DNA from: Bombyx mori
Taxonomy: Eukaryota; Arthropoda; Insecta; Lepidoptera; Bombycidae
DNA length: 64,000 nt
Reading direction: 5' to 3'
Assembly: GCF_030269925.1 (NCBI RefSeq)
Contig: NC_085112.1
Location: forward strand, 11,967,501 to 12,031,500
The notes beneath the pieces were generated by a model that saw only the letters and a program-made list of their open reading frames with translations, was not told the origin of the DNA and ran no database searches. A program made the translations under genes and the position numbers. Shown here piece by piece: positions 44,066 through 57,000 of this stretch; within the stretch, counting starts at the first letter, position 1, and every line of letters begins with the position of its first letter.

Positions 44066-44247
44066 ATATGCCGTAAGTGAACTTAACAATCTGTTCCTCT
44101 AATAAATTAGGCAGAAGATAGAATATTTTCTCATTGTCAGCGGAGTAATAGAGTACCTACAAAACGTGATATCTATACATATAAATAAAATTGGAGTGTC
44201 TGTTTGTAACATTAAAATAACCCCTTTTTACTACATGCTGGTACATT

Positions 44248-44485
44248 TACTGGTGGTAGGACCTCTTGTGAGTCCGCACGGGTAGGTACCACTGCTCCGC
44301 CTATTTCTGCCGTGAAGCAGTAATGCGTTTCGGTTTGAAGGGTGGGGCAGCCGTTGTGACTATACTGAGACCTTAGAACTATATCTCAAGGTGTGTGGCG
44401 CATTTACGTTGTAGATGTCTATTGGCTCCAGTAACCACTTAACACCAGGTGGGCTGTGAGCTCGTCCACACATCTAAGCAAAAAA
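44248..44485 (+). mobile_element. SINE tail
   Basis: TACTGGTGGTAGGACCTCTT through AACACCAGGTGGGCTGTGAG and polyA. About 450 bp upstream of the anosmin start codon. Confidence 0.8.
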
Positions 44486-44539
44486 AAAAAAAAAAAACAT
44501 GCGTATGAATATACTCGTATATACGGTACATACACCAAA

Positions 44540-44817
44540 ATAACATTTTTTACAGTTTTGTCTATCTGTCTGTCTCTCTGTCTGTCTGTCTGTTTGTTTG
44601 TTCCGGCTAATCTCTGGAACAGCTTAACCGATTTTAACGAGACTTTTACTGATAGGTAGCTGATGATATAAGAAGTAACTTAGGCTACTTTTTTAGACTA
44701 GCTTCGCCCCGCGGTGTCACCCGAGGTATAACAATAACCGCGGGTAACATCGCCGGACTCAACTATCAATAATAAAATTTAATGTTTCCGAAGCGAAGCG
44801 AGGGCGGGTCGCTAGTT
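44540..44817 (+). mobile_element. Short Helitron-like element upstream of anosmin
   Basis: Contains a CTGT microsatellite, ACCGATTTTAACGAGAC, GCCCCGCGGTGTCACCCG and ends GGGCGGGTCGCTAGT. It ends 111 bp before the anosmin ATG. Confidence 0.6.
44562..44602 (+). repeat. (CTGT)n microsatellite
   Basis: CTGT/CTCT/TTGT run within the Helitron-like element upstream of anosmin. Confidence 0.85.
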
Positions 44818-44928
44818 TGAAATACAAATGGACGTTCAGATTGTAGTTGTGATTTAAAAGTGATCTAAATCGTTTTCGTAGTGAACGCGAAATGTGCTAG
44901 AAACAAAATCTTTTTGTGTTTGGTGAAA

Positions 44929-45096
44929 ATGAGCTCAAAAATGCTGATGAGACTGTTGACGGTGATGGTGGTGGCGTCTCTCGTTCCTGCGATCCAAGCG
45001 AGGGCGCGGAGATACTCGAGAATGCAACCTAATGCTTTATCAAAGACAAGATGCGATCTGATGTGCTTTGACAGGGATAAGGAAACTAAAGGAACG
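44929..45096 (+). CDS. Kal1: Anosmin exon 1: signal peptide and first cysteines
   Basis: ATG AGC TCA opens a hydrophobic leader ending near IQA; the exon then encodes RCDLMCFDRDKETKGT. Donor ACG|GTGAGT in phase 0. Intron 1 that follows is 8.4 kb. Confidence 0.83.
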
Positions 45097-48000
45097 GTGA
45101 GTTGAACAAATATTCTTGTTGTCTACTCTTCATCAAGATTCGACAACATTTAAAAGTATTTTTCAAAATCGAAACTGAATACAAGTAAAATTGTATTGTT
45201 CTGAAGATTATTTGTGAGGTTTTATTCTATGAAAATAGTATTATAATTATTTTTTTATCGGCACTATTTTCGAATGATTCAACCACAGTAGTTAGATATC
45301 TATCGGCCAAAACCAGAAGATTGCAACAATCACTTGCTGAGAAAACTACCATAACTAAAATATTATGATATTTAACTGAGGCGATACGATAGGTATAAAT
45401 TAGTTTTATCAACCAATGGATATTCGAACCTTTACATGGGAAATGTATTTGAAGAAAATGTATTGTTTAATAAAAATAGAGGACCTGGTATGATAAATGA
45501 AAATAATCTAGAAATAACAATTATATATTCAAAATTAATTATAGAATGAATTTAGTTGAGAATTACCGTTTCTTACCTCACCTTTGAATTATTAATCAAA
45601 CATTACTCAAACGATTTATTTATATTTGCTCTTTGTGAAAACCTTAAATGTGTTTTAGGGCAAACAGTTAAAGAACCGTCAATTAAAAACCAGTATTTCC
45701 GAATGCAATAAATATAACTGCCTTCATAAATTATTTAGGGCGAGGCTGCACGCACACATATTGATTTAATATTATCAGATCACGATACATTACTCATATA
45801 TGATGTATTTTTTATTTATTTTAAATATAAAAGACGATCAGTCTGGAAAATAGTAAATGGATAAAGAATAGATATTTTCTTGATATGTAAGATGTAGGGT
45901 TGAATCTACCTCTTTCAAATATTGCTTTTATGTGTCTTTCGTTTGATCTTTTGAGTATAGACTAAAACTATTTATGAATATCATGAATAAATGATATATT
46001 TATGATTTATTTATTTAAATAACTTTTAAGCTTATATTGTTTTTATTTAAATGTAATACAATCAATAAAGACTTAACTAGTTGAATCGACGAATGATCGG
46101 CTGCTTGTAGTAGGTATTAGATTAATTTATTTTCTTTCAATATTAGCCGTTCAATTACATCAAGTTCTCATTAATTGTTGGACATGGAAAGTTTTCTCAC
46201 GTTCCTCTTACGACAGAGAACATTGAACTCAATCGTGAACAGAATGTTCTCATGCTCAATTATTGAAGTGAGGAAGAAAATGTTATTTATGTGATTGTCT
46301 CAGAAGGGAATGTCTTTTGACTTGTTGTAGGTATTTAAGTTGTAAATTAATTTGACACTTAAATGGCTTAATGCGTTTTAATTGTACAAATAGTGGCTAC
46401 GATAATTTTATGTACAAAATTACCGAACGAATAAAGACGTAATTAACAAATTTGGAGTGTTTCCGAAAGCCTACCTTAATAAGGATTAAAAAAAACTACA
46501 TTTTCCACAATCAGCTTTTTTATTGACTTAGTTTGCGTAACAAAATGTTCTAAAGCCCATATGACATTGCGACAAAAATAGAAAGGTTGGTGGTATAGAT
46601 CCGATAACTAATTGTGCAAATCGATAAATATTACTAGTTAATTCGATTTTATTTCACCATGTCATTCCTTCGTGCACCAATTTTACAGCAACCTTCAGTC
46701 AGATAGTTGGACATCAAAAATTACATGTTTCTCATTGATATGTTAAAAGAACGCCATTGTGATTTCCGTAATTACATTTGCAATGGTTCATTCCTTAAAA
46801 TGGACCCCGCGCGAAACTAATTGGTGACCCTTGATCTATAAGAACAAGCCAAAAAAAAAAAAAAAAAACTTCAAACTGTTAATGTTAATAGCAACAAGGC
46901 CTATACAAAAAATCAAGATAAAGACGGCTTAAAAAAAAAAAGTCATAATAACAATGATCACGATTCAACAATCGCTTCGAACGAAACAACGAAACAAGTA
47001 ACAAAATAGTATGGCTAATGAATGCAACGAAACGAAATCAAGACGGTTACAAAATTTAAAATGTCGTTCTTAAACTGGGAATTCCTTCGGAACGGCCCCG
47101 GAAGATATTTTGAGGACCGCAAAAGCGTTTTATGAAGCTTGAAAGTTACGTTGACAAAAGACAATCGTTACCGATCGTATCTGCTGCGACTGTCGAGTTA
47201 ACGAGCTGAATCCTTGAACCGAAGTTGTAGTCGACAGGAGTCTTGTTTGGATTTTTTACTTGCTCTTAATTTGAGACCACAGAATAAGGACGTGTGCGAA
47301 TGTTTCAAAACGTTCATTGTTAACGGGCGGTTTTAAATTTGAGAACAACAAAACATTAAGTTCATATTGAAATATCTAATTCATTTTTGCCTTTTCCCCA
47401 GTGGCAAAAAGATTTACTTTTGTGTCAAGACTTTTACGATCCTTTCCCATAATTGTTATCAAAACGCACTTTAACGATATGAAAAATGGGGATTATTTTT
47501 CAATAGACATTTGAATGTAATCTTTAAATCGCTCATTTTGGGTAAGTGGTGTGGTCCCCTACAATATATAGCACAACCCATCTTCTCTCGTGGATGTCTT
47601 AACAAGCGAATTTAATGAGGCGGAATTTACTGAGGAATAAGCAGTGGTGTTTTCTTTAATATTATACCAGCGTGAAGAATTTGCTCATGGAGTACTTTAA
47701 GCCCACACGGGTAGTGACCACCATTCTGCCTATTTGTGATTTCATTCATTCCTCAAACATTCCTTCCACAGATTTAAGTTAAAATAAAGTAAGCACACTT
47801 CAAGATTTCTCCTCAACTGATATTTTATATTAAAAAATATTTATATTAATAAATTGCTTAGAATGAATTTCATGACTAAAACTTTAGTGACTTAGAAAAT
47901 AAAGAAGATATTTTTTAGTCATAAAATAAAAATCGGTAAAAAACTTTTAAGTTAAACGGTTTTATTTTATGTGCACTGAAAACTACAAAATAAATAAATA

Positions 48001-51000
48001 GTTACTTACCTTTCAACCTACGTAGGTGATCTCGGTCATTAATGTCTCTGATGGTAGTGGTTGTCATAACATGAACCATGTCAGTGGCCGAAAGGCAGTT
48101 CATGAAAGAACACTAACACCAGGGTTTACTTGGTAGGTAAACTAAGCAGCCCACACTATAATAAGTAGGTATTTTGACCTTCTAGTTCAGAAATATTTTA
48201 GTACTAGGCCGAATAGCTTTTAGGCATATTAGACTAAAATAAAAACGTGGGGCCCATTATTATTTCTGTATTACTTTCTACTATACTAAGTGTGGATTGT
48301 ATCGACTTATTATAATCATCATCATCCTCCTAGCGGCTTATCCCGGTCGCATCCGAAACCTCATAGCTCCGGAGTCCAGGGTCCGCTGAATCGACTTACT
48401 ATAATCGTAACTGGAGGTTTTGACCATCAATAACCAGCCGTGGCGGCTTCACCAGCGAACGGCGAGCTCATGATCTACCAAAGTATAAGATATGCTCTGC
48501 CATAGGTATGATTTCAGAGGGGCCCCACGTTTTTATTTTAGTCTAATATGCCTAAAAGCTATTCGGCCTAGTACTAAAATATTTCTGAACTAGAAGGTCA
48601 AAATACCTACTTATTATAGTGTGGGCTGCTTAGTTTACCTACCAAGTAAACCCTGGTGTTAGTGTTCTTTCATGAACTGCCTTTCGGCCACTGACATGGT
48701 TCATGTTATGACAACCACTACCATCAGAGACATTAATGACCGAGATCACCTACGTAGGTTGAAAGGTAAGTAACTATTTATTTATTTTGTAGTTTTCAGT
48801 GCACATAAAATAAAACCGTTTAACTTAAAAGTTTTTTACCGATTTTTATTTTCTTGTTTTTAGTATTTAGTGAAATTGTCTACCGAATATTCCTCATTCT
48901 ATTTAATTCATTCAGTGCATCATTATTACATGGTTTCTTACCTGATAATTTAGTACAATCTAATTCCTCAACACATAGCCCTTCCAGAGACTTGACTCGA
49001 CTTAGAGCCACGTATGCTTATCCTTCCTCAAACAATTTTGAGCCCAAATATACTACTGCGTGGTCGACGGTGCTGCCCTGCATTTTATGGACGGTGGATG
49101 CCCATGACAAAACTAAGGGCAACATCTTTCTTTCAGCCGTACCATAATTGAATTTTGCTGGAAACTGTATGGCTTTAGGGTCAATAACGTGCATGCCGTT
49201 ACATTGCACGCCGGCAAATCCCGAAGTGAAAAAGCTGTGGTCACCTTGATGCCATGAAGCCCGAATAATTCTAGCAACGTCATTAATACTAATGAATACA
49301 TTTGGAATTTCAATTCTTTCAGGTTCACCGTTTTCAGGTATATCTAGCACACTAAGTCGTATTAAGTCTTATTAACTAATCTGGACATTTTCGTCAATGC
49401 GTACATCTCTATAAAGCGGGTTATTTCTAGTTAACCATCTTAAAGCGCTGTAGACTTTTTCGCGAGATATTGTGAATTCTCTTGTGATGTTCAAATTCTC
49501 AAAACGTTCTGTAACTACAACGATACCCACCTGGCTGGAAGATCTTGGAAGCATATTAGGTAATCTTTCACTGACCACAAAGATATCTTGGGCAAACAAC
49601 ACTGCTTGTCCGCGGAAACCGTACTGCCCGTATAGCCCAGTAAATTTTACGATTTTAACAAACGGGATGATTCTACACAGCAATCGCTGCTCTGCTTGCG
49701 TCAGCGCTTGAATCTCATCTGGTATTGAACCTGGATCCAGATTATTCCAGTACGCCTTTGATGGTGCTATTGTTTTATTACTGGTCACATGTGTTTGGCA
49801 GCGCGAACATAAAAGTAATGTTGTTTTTGAAGACAGTTCTGCAGGTAGATATCCTAATGCAGCTGTGTTGTAACGTACAGTATGAATTTGGTTAGGATAA
49901 CAATGCTTCGTGCAAATGTCACAAACGTGTATACACGATGTGTTAATAGCATTTTCAAACGCTTGTACATGATTTTCAGCTCTGCGTTGCACCTGTCGTG
50001 GCATTGCTCAGGTGTTTCTGAAGCTTCTAACTCCTTTCGTCTCTCACGCCGTCCTGTTAACCTGGCTTCATGTTGCTCAGGTGCTTCTGACGCTAATAGC
50101 TCTCTTTGTCTGTTACGTTGTAATCTTAGCCTGGACTCATGACGCTCAAGTGTTTCTGACGCTATTAGCTCTCTTCGTCTGTCACATTGTGATGCTAGCC
50201 TAGATTCATGACGCTCAGAAGTTTCTGATGCTAACAACTTTCTTTGTCTGTCACGTTGTGATGCTAGCCTGGACTCATGACGCTCGGGTGTTTCTGACGC
50301 TATTAGCTCTCTTCGTCTGTCACGTTGTGATGCTAGCCTGCACTCATGACGCTCAGGTGTTTCTGACTCTACCAGCTGCCTTTGTCTCTCACGTTGTGCT
50401 ATTAACCTGGTATCATGTTGCTCAGGTGTTTCTGTTGCTAACCGTTCTCTTCGTTTCTGTAGTCAACTGTGGGTTTCATTTTCACTTTCCTTTGCACGTT
50501 TCGTTCTATACTTTTCTTTTGCCTTTTCGAGCCTTCTTTTTCGTTGTGTAGCAGTTTCGTTTTTATTTTTGTTTGCTTTTTTATTTATTGTTACCATGTT
50601 GTTCCCACGATTAAAGGGCATTTTGACGGTCGACCCCGCGAGAAGTCCAGCAAAGGGGCAAGGCTTAATATACAACAAGATGCGCCCAATCTTGAGGGGG
50701 AAGCGCTGACGACATTACATTTTTACCCACCCTAATGCCATACAGTCCTCGGCACGTTTTAACCTATTACCTTAACTTGGGTGGTATAGCTACCGCTTAC
50801 TAACGAGTTATCTAATTACCTAATTTTTTTTATCTGCCCCTCTAACGTCACACAATCTTGGACGCAACTGTTCTCGACACGACTAATCATGCCCCCACCT
50901 AATACGCCATTTTGCAACTTGTAACATCTAATACGAAATTTTGACATAATGACAGTATTCTGCTAGTGTAGTCCTATTATTTGATACCCATATTGTGGTG

Positions 51001-54000
51001 GTTGTGGAAAAATATGTACCTAGTCCGCCATATTGGAACGGCGTCCATCTTGAATTTTAAATTTGACATAATCATCGTGTTTTACTAGTGTAGCCCTTTC
51101 ATTTGATACCCATATTGAGGGGTTTAAGGAAAAATATGTAATCCGCCATTTTGTATCGGCGGCCATCTTAGATTTATAATGTCATTGATTTTATTATATT
51201 GTATTGTCATCTAAATTAAATGTGTGTACCAAATTTCAGATCAATCTGACAACGGGAAGGTGCTTAAATTTCAATTTCTAATTTTGACCCAAATAAATAA
51301 AAAACAAATTCCGTACAGGTCGAGCTAAATAAAACCGTTTAAAAACGAATAGACTTGTTTGCTTATCAGATGACCTAAGGTCAGTAGCATTGGTACTGTC
51401 TTGTTTCATGTTGTGTAGGTTCCAAGTATGCTCTTCAACTAAAACGATTAACTACAAAGTTATAATTATATGACCAACCACATACCAACAGATAAGAGTT
51501 ACGGAGGCCTATAATTTTATGCCATAAAAAAATATTGTTCATTAATATACTAACTTGTTTAGCTCTCGAGTATTTTCGGGCTTAAAGGTTAGTAGTAGTA
51601 GTATTGAAATTCAAAATAATGAAAACGTTCGCTATTAGATAGAAACAATTTTACAAAACACTTTTTGGTTGATCCTATTAAAACCCTGTATGTAGCCTTT
51701 ATTCGTCATAATTAAATTATACAATGGACCCGCAGAATAAAGGGTTGTACTAGAAACCCTTTGGTCGCTTCAATCCTCGGGCTTGACGTGCCATGTGTGC
51801 TCACTTTTTATAATTAAGTTCTATTATCAATTTAAATACAGTCAGCTCTGAGAATATTTGTTAAGTTCAAAAATAAAATTGAGTTTCTGTTGTTTCAATA
51901 TGTTATTATGGTTTTATGAATCACCTCTGACAAAAATTCCCTCTTGGAGTGAAACGGCTATCGAACCTCATAAAAACGACAAGGTACATCTGAAACATCA
52001 GAAACTATTCCGAGACACAAAGTTATTATTTATTTTGAAAGTTAATAAACTTTAAGCTGCAAAGCATGATTGCTATGCAGAGAAGTTCTGAAAACCAAAA
52101 CATCTTATTTTCTTTCTCCTTACTATTTGCCTAATATTGAGAGATGACCGCGTCTTGTTATAATCTAACAGCGGTGTCGACTTTGAGTTCTCTCTTTGTC
52201 TCCACCTTATCCCACTAGGAGGGGTAGGCACAGCGAATTATTCTATTCCATTCTCTTCTATCAGCCGTCACCTCAACACTCACTCCTCTCTTTTTCATAT
52301 CGTCATTCCCACACTCCATCCATTTCCAGACATCTCCTAGTCACATGCATCACCTCTCTACGCATCACATGTCCATACCACGCTAACCGTCAGCTTCTTA
52401 ACTTGTCAATCACCGGGGCTACTTTCACACTTCCTTTGATAAGCACATTCCTTACCTTGTCCTTGTCGACTTTGAGTTACATGTATGTAAATCTTCAGCG
52501 GTCTTGACCCTGAGATAAATGTATTCTTAATGAATGGGGGACTTTGCCCTTTTATTTAAAAGCATTGATTAAATGAAGAGTTTATCTTTAATGTTTATAT
52601 ATTGAAATGAAATGCTTACACTTGTCTCGGATGTAGTATATTCGAAATATAGGAGATTAAAATCCTCTATAAATTGACACGAGTGTCGAACGTAAAATTT
52701 AAAGCATAATACTATATCGAATATTATGATTTAAAAGGTTTCCCTAATAGTCATATTTATTTCACGAACTTTAACTTGAATACAACTAATCATTCCCATG
52801 AGAAAAGAAAACAGAAACTTTCAACAATAAAAAAAATTGAAACATGAACATCCATTGTTCTATAGAATTTAGAAATAGAAAAACGTTATGCTCGAAGCAA
52901 TGAGTCACGTAAGTTCAAAGAAAACCTGAAGGAGTACTTAATGATAAGATGCTAATCGTGTTTTACTAATTAAGCAGAAAAATTCACTTGAACGGAATTT
53001 TACATAATGAATGAATCTCTTCATACGAATTGTGTGTTGTTCACGAAAATTAAAATTTGGTTATATTCATGTTTATTTATAAATAGTTCAAAAAAGTCTG
53101 AAATTAGTACTGAGTTTATATCTATAATGTTTCGACTTCACTGATTTCGTGGTATTTATTTTCTTTAGAAGTAAATTCACTGTCTCTCTTACAGTGTAAC
53201 AGTGTTAACTTCACGCGACAAATTACCGCAATATAGGTAGGTGTAGTTGCTTCACAAAACATTATATAAAATTTAGCTTGGACGAACGTGTGCTTATAAT
53301 TTTTTTTACGTATATTATTGAACGGGTCTATGGCCCGCTTGGAATTAAGTGGTCACCGGAGATTTTTAATTAGTAAAAATATAATATACAAAATGAAACT
53401 GATTAATGATTTTTAGCCGAATTTAGAACACCGGTTTCATCTAAATTGTTATAATCTAGGAGTTCGTTTAAAATAGTCGTTTTTTCTCCATAGTGTCGTT
53501 CCCAATGTCGGAATCAAGAGCACAAGCCGGGAACATGCCCCGTTTCGGACACGCCGAAATGGGAAGCGGCGTGCGTGCAGGCCTGCAACTCCGACTCCCA
53601 ATGCGACGGCACACAGAGGTGCTGTCACCACGGATGCGGATCTACTTGCAGTGAACCTTTAGATTTGTTGACTTTACCAGGTTGGTTCCATCAACAGAAC
53701 ATAGTATTGAGGTACGGATGTGCAATTCCGACTTCTTCAAACTAAAGCACTCACGTCCATGGTAATTAGGGATACTTTATCTTTCTATCAATCAAATCAA
53801 ATCAACAAAATTTTATTCAACATAAATGAAAGTACATACTTGTTGAACGTCAAAAAGAACTACCGCCAATTCACAAGAACTAGCCTCCGTCCTGAGAAGA
53901 ACTGGCAAGAAACTCAGCGGGCATGTCTTTTTTTAAAATATTAGACTTTTTTTTTTAAATGTAATAAATAAATATAGCCAGTAACCGTGTCTGTGCCAGT

Positions 54001-57000
54001 AGCCGACAAAGTGGAGCTAGGTGTCAGTGGGCGAATCCATTAAATTAGTTCTTGTTTTTTATTGCCCTTGTAGGCAGACGAGCATACAGCCCACCTGATG
54101 GTGAATGGTTACCGTCGCCCAAGGACCTCAGCAATGGCAGGGGCAGAGCCAAGCCGCTGCTTACCACTAAACCAAAATTCTTCTAATTATGCTTCTACCA
54201 AAGCATGACACCAAAAACGACCGCAGTAAACAAAAGAAGCTTTCGTATAAGTTCATCGTAATGTCACATCAAAAAACTTTGTTGCAATAGGTAGCAACGG
54301 GTCACAGCTCAACTGCACCGGCACAGCTTGTTAAGTACATTAAAGAAAACTTTCAAACTGGGTTCAGTCATATATTTATTCCCACAACCACTCCAGGTCT
54401 TCCAGCCGTTCCTACAATGGAAGAACCAAAGGAGAAGCGACGAGCCGTCGTTTTGCGCTGGTCAGACGGCGTAGGAGATACAGCGAGGGCTGTTCCAGGA
54501 CGAGTCCTTTACCTGCTTGAGGAACAACATCATTTGGGCCCTAAATATGAGCAGTCTAGGCTTGGCGATTGGAATCTCATGTTACGTACTAACAGGTTCG
54601 TATACATTCCCATTACATCGACGTTTTTAATGTCTAGTTTGAAGAAAGATATGTCATCGCATCCAGGAAGACCGCGAAGAGGAGAATTTCATATAGAAAG
54701 CTGGTGGTAGGACTTCTTGTGAGTCCGCGCGGGTAGGTACCACCACCCTGCCTGTTTCTGCCGTGAAGCAGTAATGCGTTTAGGTTTGAAGGGTGGAGCA
54801 GCCGTTGTAACTATACTGAGACTTTAGAACTTATATCTCAAGGTGGGTGGCCTATTTACGTTGTAGATGTCTATGGGCTCCAGTAACCACTCAACACCAG
54901 GTGGGCTGTGAGCTCGTCCACCCATCTAAGCAATAAAAAAATAGACATAAATGAACTCTGCTCCAATGGTGGATGGCGCTAATAAAAAGAAGACCATCTC
55001 AAACAATTCCTTAGAGTGCTTCCCTCCCAAGGCACGTAGTACTTAATGTAGTTCAAAATAAACATAAAAGGACTAATGAGAAAAAAACCAATACTGCAAT
55101 AACAAGCCTCAGCTAATTTGAACTTATCATTCTTATCTAGGGTATTTCATAGCGAGGTATGTAAGTAGAAATTGCTCCACTTTAGCACTTAGATATGTGT
55201 TGAAAACTAACCTGCGTATGCAGTGTTGTAAGTGATAAACAAACTTTATATTTAGATATGGTTTTCCTCGAAGTTTTCTTGCTTGCGTAATTAGAGATAT
55301 TAATAGTTATTAGTGTTGTTATTCAATAGCTAATTGATATTTTTGGTAGTAGTGGATCAATTGTGTGGCTTATTATTAGGAATTTTAAGAACACGATTCA
55401 TAAGAAATACATAAAGACTATTTTAAAAAACACTTTATACTTTTTTTACAAGTGACTTAGCACATTGGGTTATGTAGCCTATCCTCTTTTTTCCGTCAAG
55501 CGTCCTAGTTTGTAAGGAGAATCTCATGTTTCAACATGTGATTAGTAAATAAGTTATTTATGTAAGTAATTTCTCCGAGCAGTTTTTGAAGAAGAAGCTT
55601 CAACGTTCAGAGGAGTGATGCAAAAGATCTCTACTGAGATAACAAGGGGTTGTGAACGACACTAAATTACTGACTATTTGCAGAGTCCGCATTAGTTTAT
55701 TTAATAAATTAAAATTGTACCATTGTTATCCGGATGCGTTAGCAACTGTTACATTTGTCACATTACCGCGAGCATTGTTGGCACTTTGCCGATACTCTGC
55801 CAAATCCGCTTACAGTTAATTAAAAATTCAGTAGTGCACCTGTATTATTATTATATATTTTTATTGCTTAGGGACGAGCTCACCCATAAATATCTACAAT
55901 GTAAATGCGCTACCCACCTTGAGATATCAATTCTAAGATCTAAGTATAGTTACAACGGCTGCCCCACCCTTCAAACCGAAACGCATTACTAATACATTTA
56001 AGAAATATAAAAGGTATTTGTAAGAAATAAGCCTGTTATTATTTAGTTGCATTCAGCCTGGTCACTGCTTATGGGATGTACGACTATAACTATTATCTAA
56101 CATTAGAGAAGTCAATCCTAACTATATCCTATTCGAAAATCCAAATGTATAATTTTGATTATACACCATTGATGATACAAAATTATTCACCCTCCTATCG
56201 AGAGATAATATGATAAAAATCAATACCTGAAATCCAAATAGAACTTTCATTAATTAAAGTTCATGAACTTATTACTCAAGTTTAGCTGGAGGTTTGTCAG
56301 ATTCGCCACTTGGAAATTCAGTTACAAACTATGTCAACGATTGAAGGCAAACTACATAAACTTCTAATTCTATTACTTAGTCCTATGAAAATTTGCATGA
56401 AGTATACTCGTGTAAAACTATTTCTAGCCGGCCTAATGGAATATTTGCTTTTTTTTCCAACTTAAACTGAGAGCCTTGAGAAGCTATTTCAGCGTAACCT
56501 TAACTAGTAGGTGAGCTCACGGGGCGCAAACCTGACGACGTTGCTAAGACGAACCCTAGCAAGAGCCGTGCTTCGCAGAATCTACCGCCGGATCGGAAAC
56601 GCGACCCACTGAGAAGATCCGGCGAGAAACTCAGTGGGCTGTGTGAGGGTTAATTTACTCGTCGAGCCCTGACGATGACCGATGCTTGAGGTACCTAAAA
56701 GCACCGTTAGTGGATCGGGAGGATTTGAAATGACGTTTTTGGGGCGACGTCGACTGCTTTCCATGAATATTTGCATTCTAAGTGGATAGCGTGTGTTCAT
56801 AAAGCATTGTGTGTGGTAGGCAGCTAAGGGATCTTACAGTGATGTCATCTTTCTTTTTCTCCACCTTATCCCACTAGGTGGGGTCGGCACAGCTAATTTT
56901 CCTCTTTCATTCTCTTCTATCAGCCGACATCTCAACACTCACTCCTCTCTCTCTCTCTCATATCGTCATTCACACACTTCATCCATTTCTTCTTCGGTCG

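Larger units (their letters stand above)
48853..51345 (-). mobile_element. Helitron-like element remnant (DUF6570/PIF1 type)
   Basis: Minus-strand coding order: a basic N-terminus, a repeated E-T-P-E-R-H segment, a DUF6570-like Cys-rich domain, then the C-terminal part of a PIF1-family helicase. The Rep/HUH domain and most of the helicase are missing between 49350 and 49372. A conserved AT-rich 5' region with CCATATT-type motifs lies at 50750-51345. The inverted repeat at 47923-48852 probably belongs to its 3' end. Confidence 0.7.

Noticed and set aside
46206..46242. AGAACATT..AATGTTCT as a nuclear-receptor site
   Set aside because: Half-sites are separated by too many bases for a normal palindromic response element.
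49882..50551. Hydrophobic plus-strand frames (FLTLLALFVCHVV repeats)
   Set aside because: Antisense of the repeated Helitron coding region; not membrane proteins.
47923..51345. DNA-virus origin of the PIF1/DUF6570 segment
   Set aside because: The order basic repeat region, DUF6570-like, PIF1 is typical of Helitron-type elements; no capsid, polymerase or other viral gene is present.
54417..54710. Separate 97-codon gene
   Set aside because: It is anosmin exon 3 read past its donor at 54595 into the intron.
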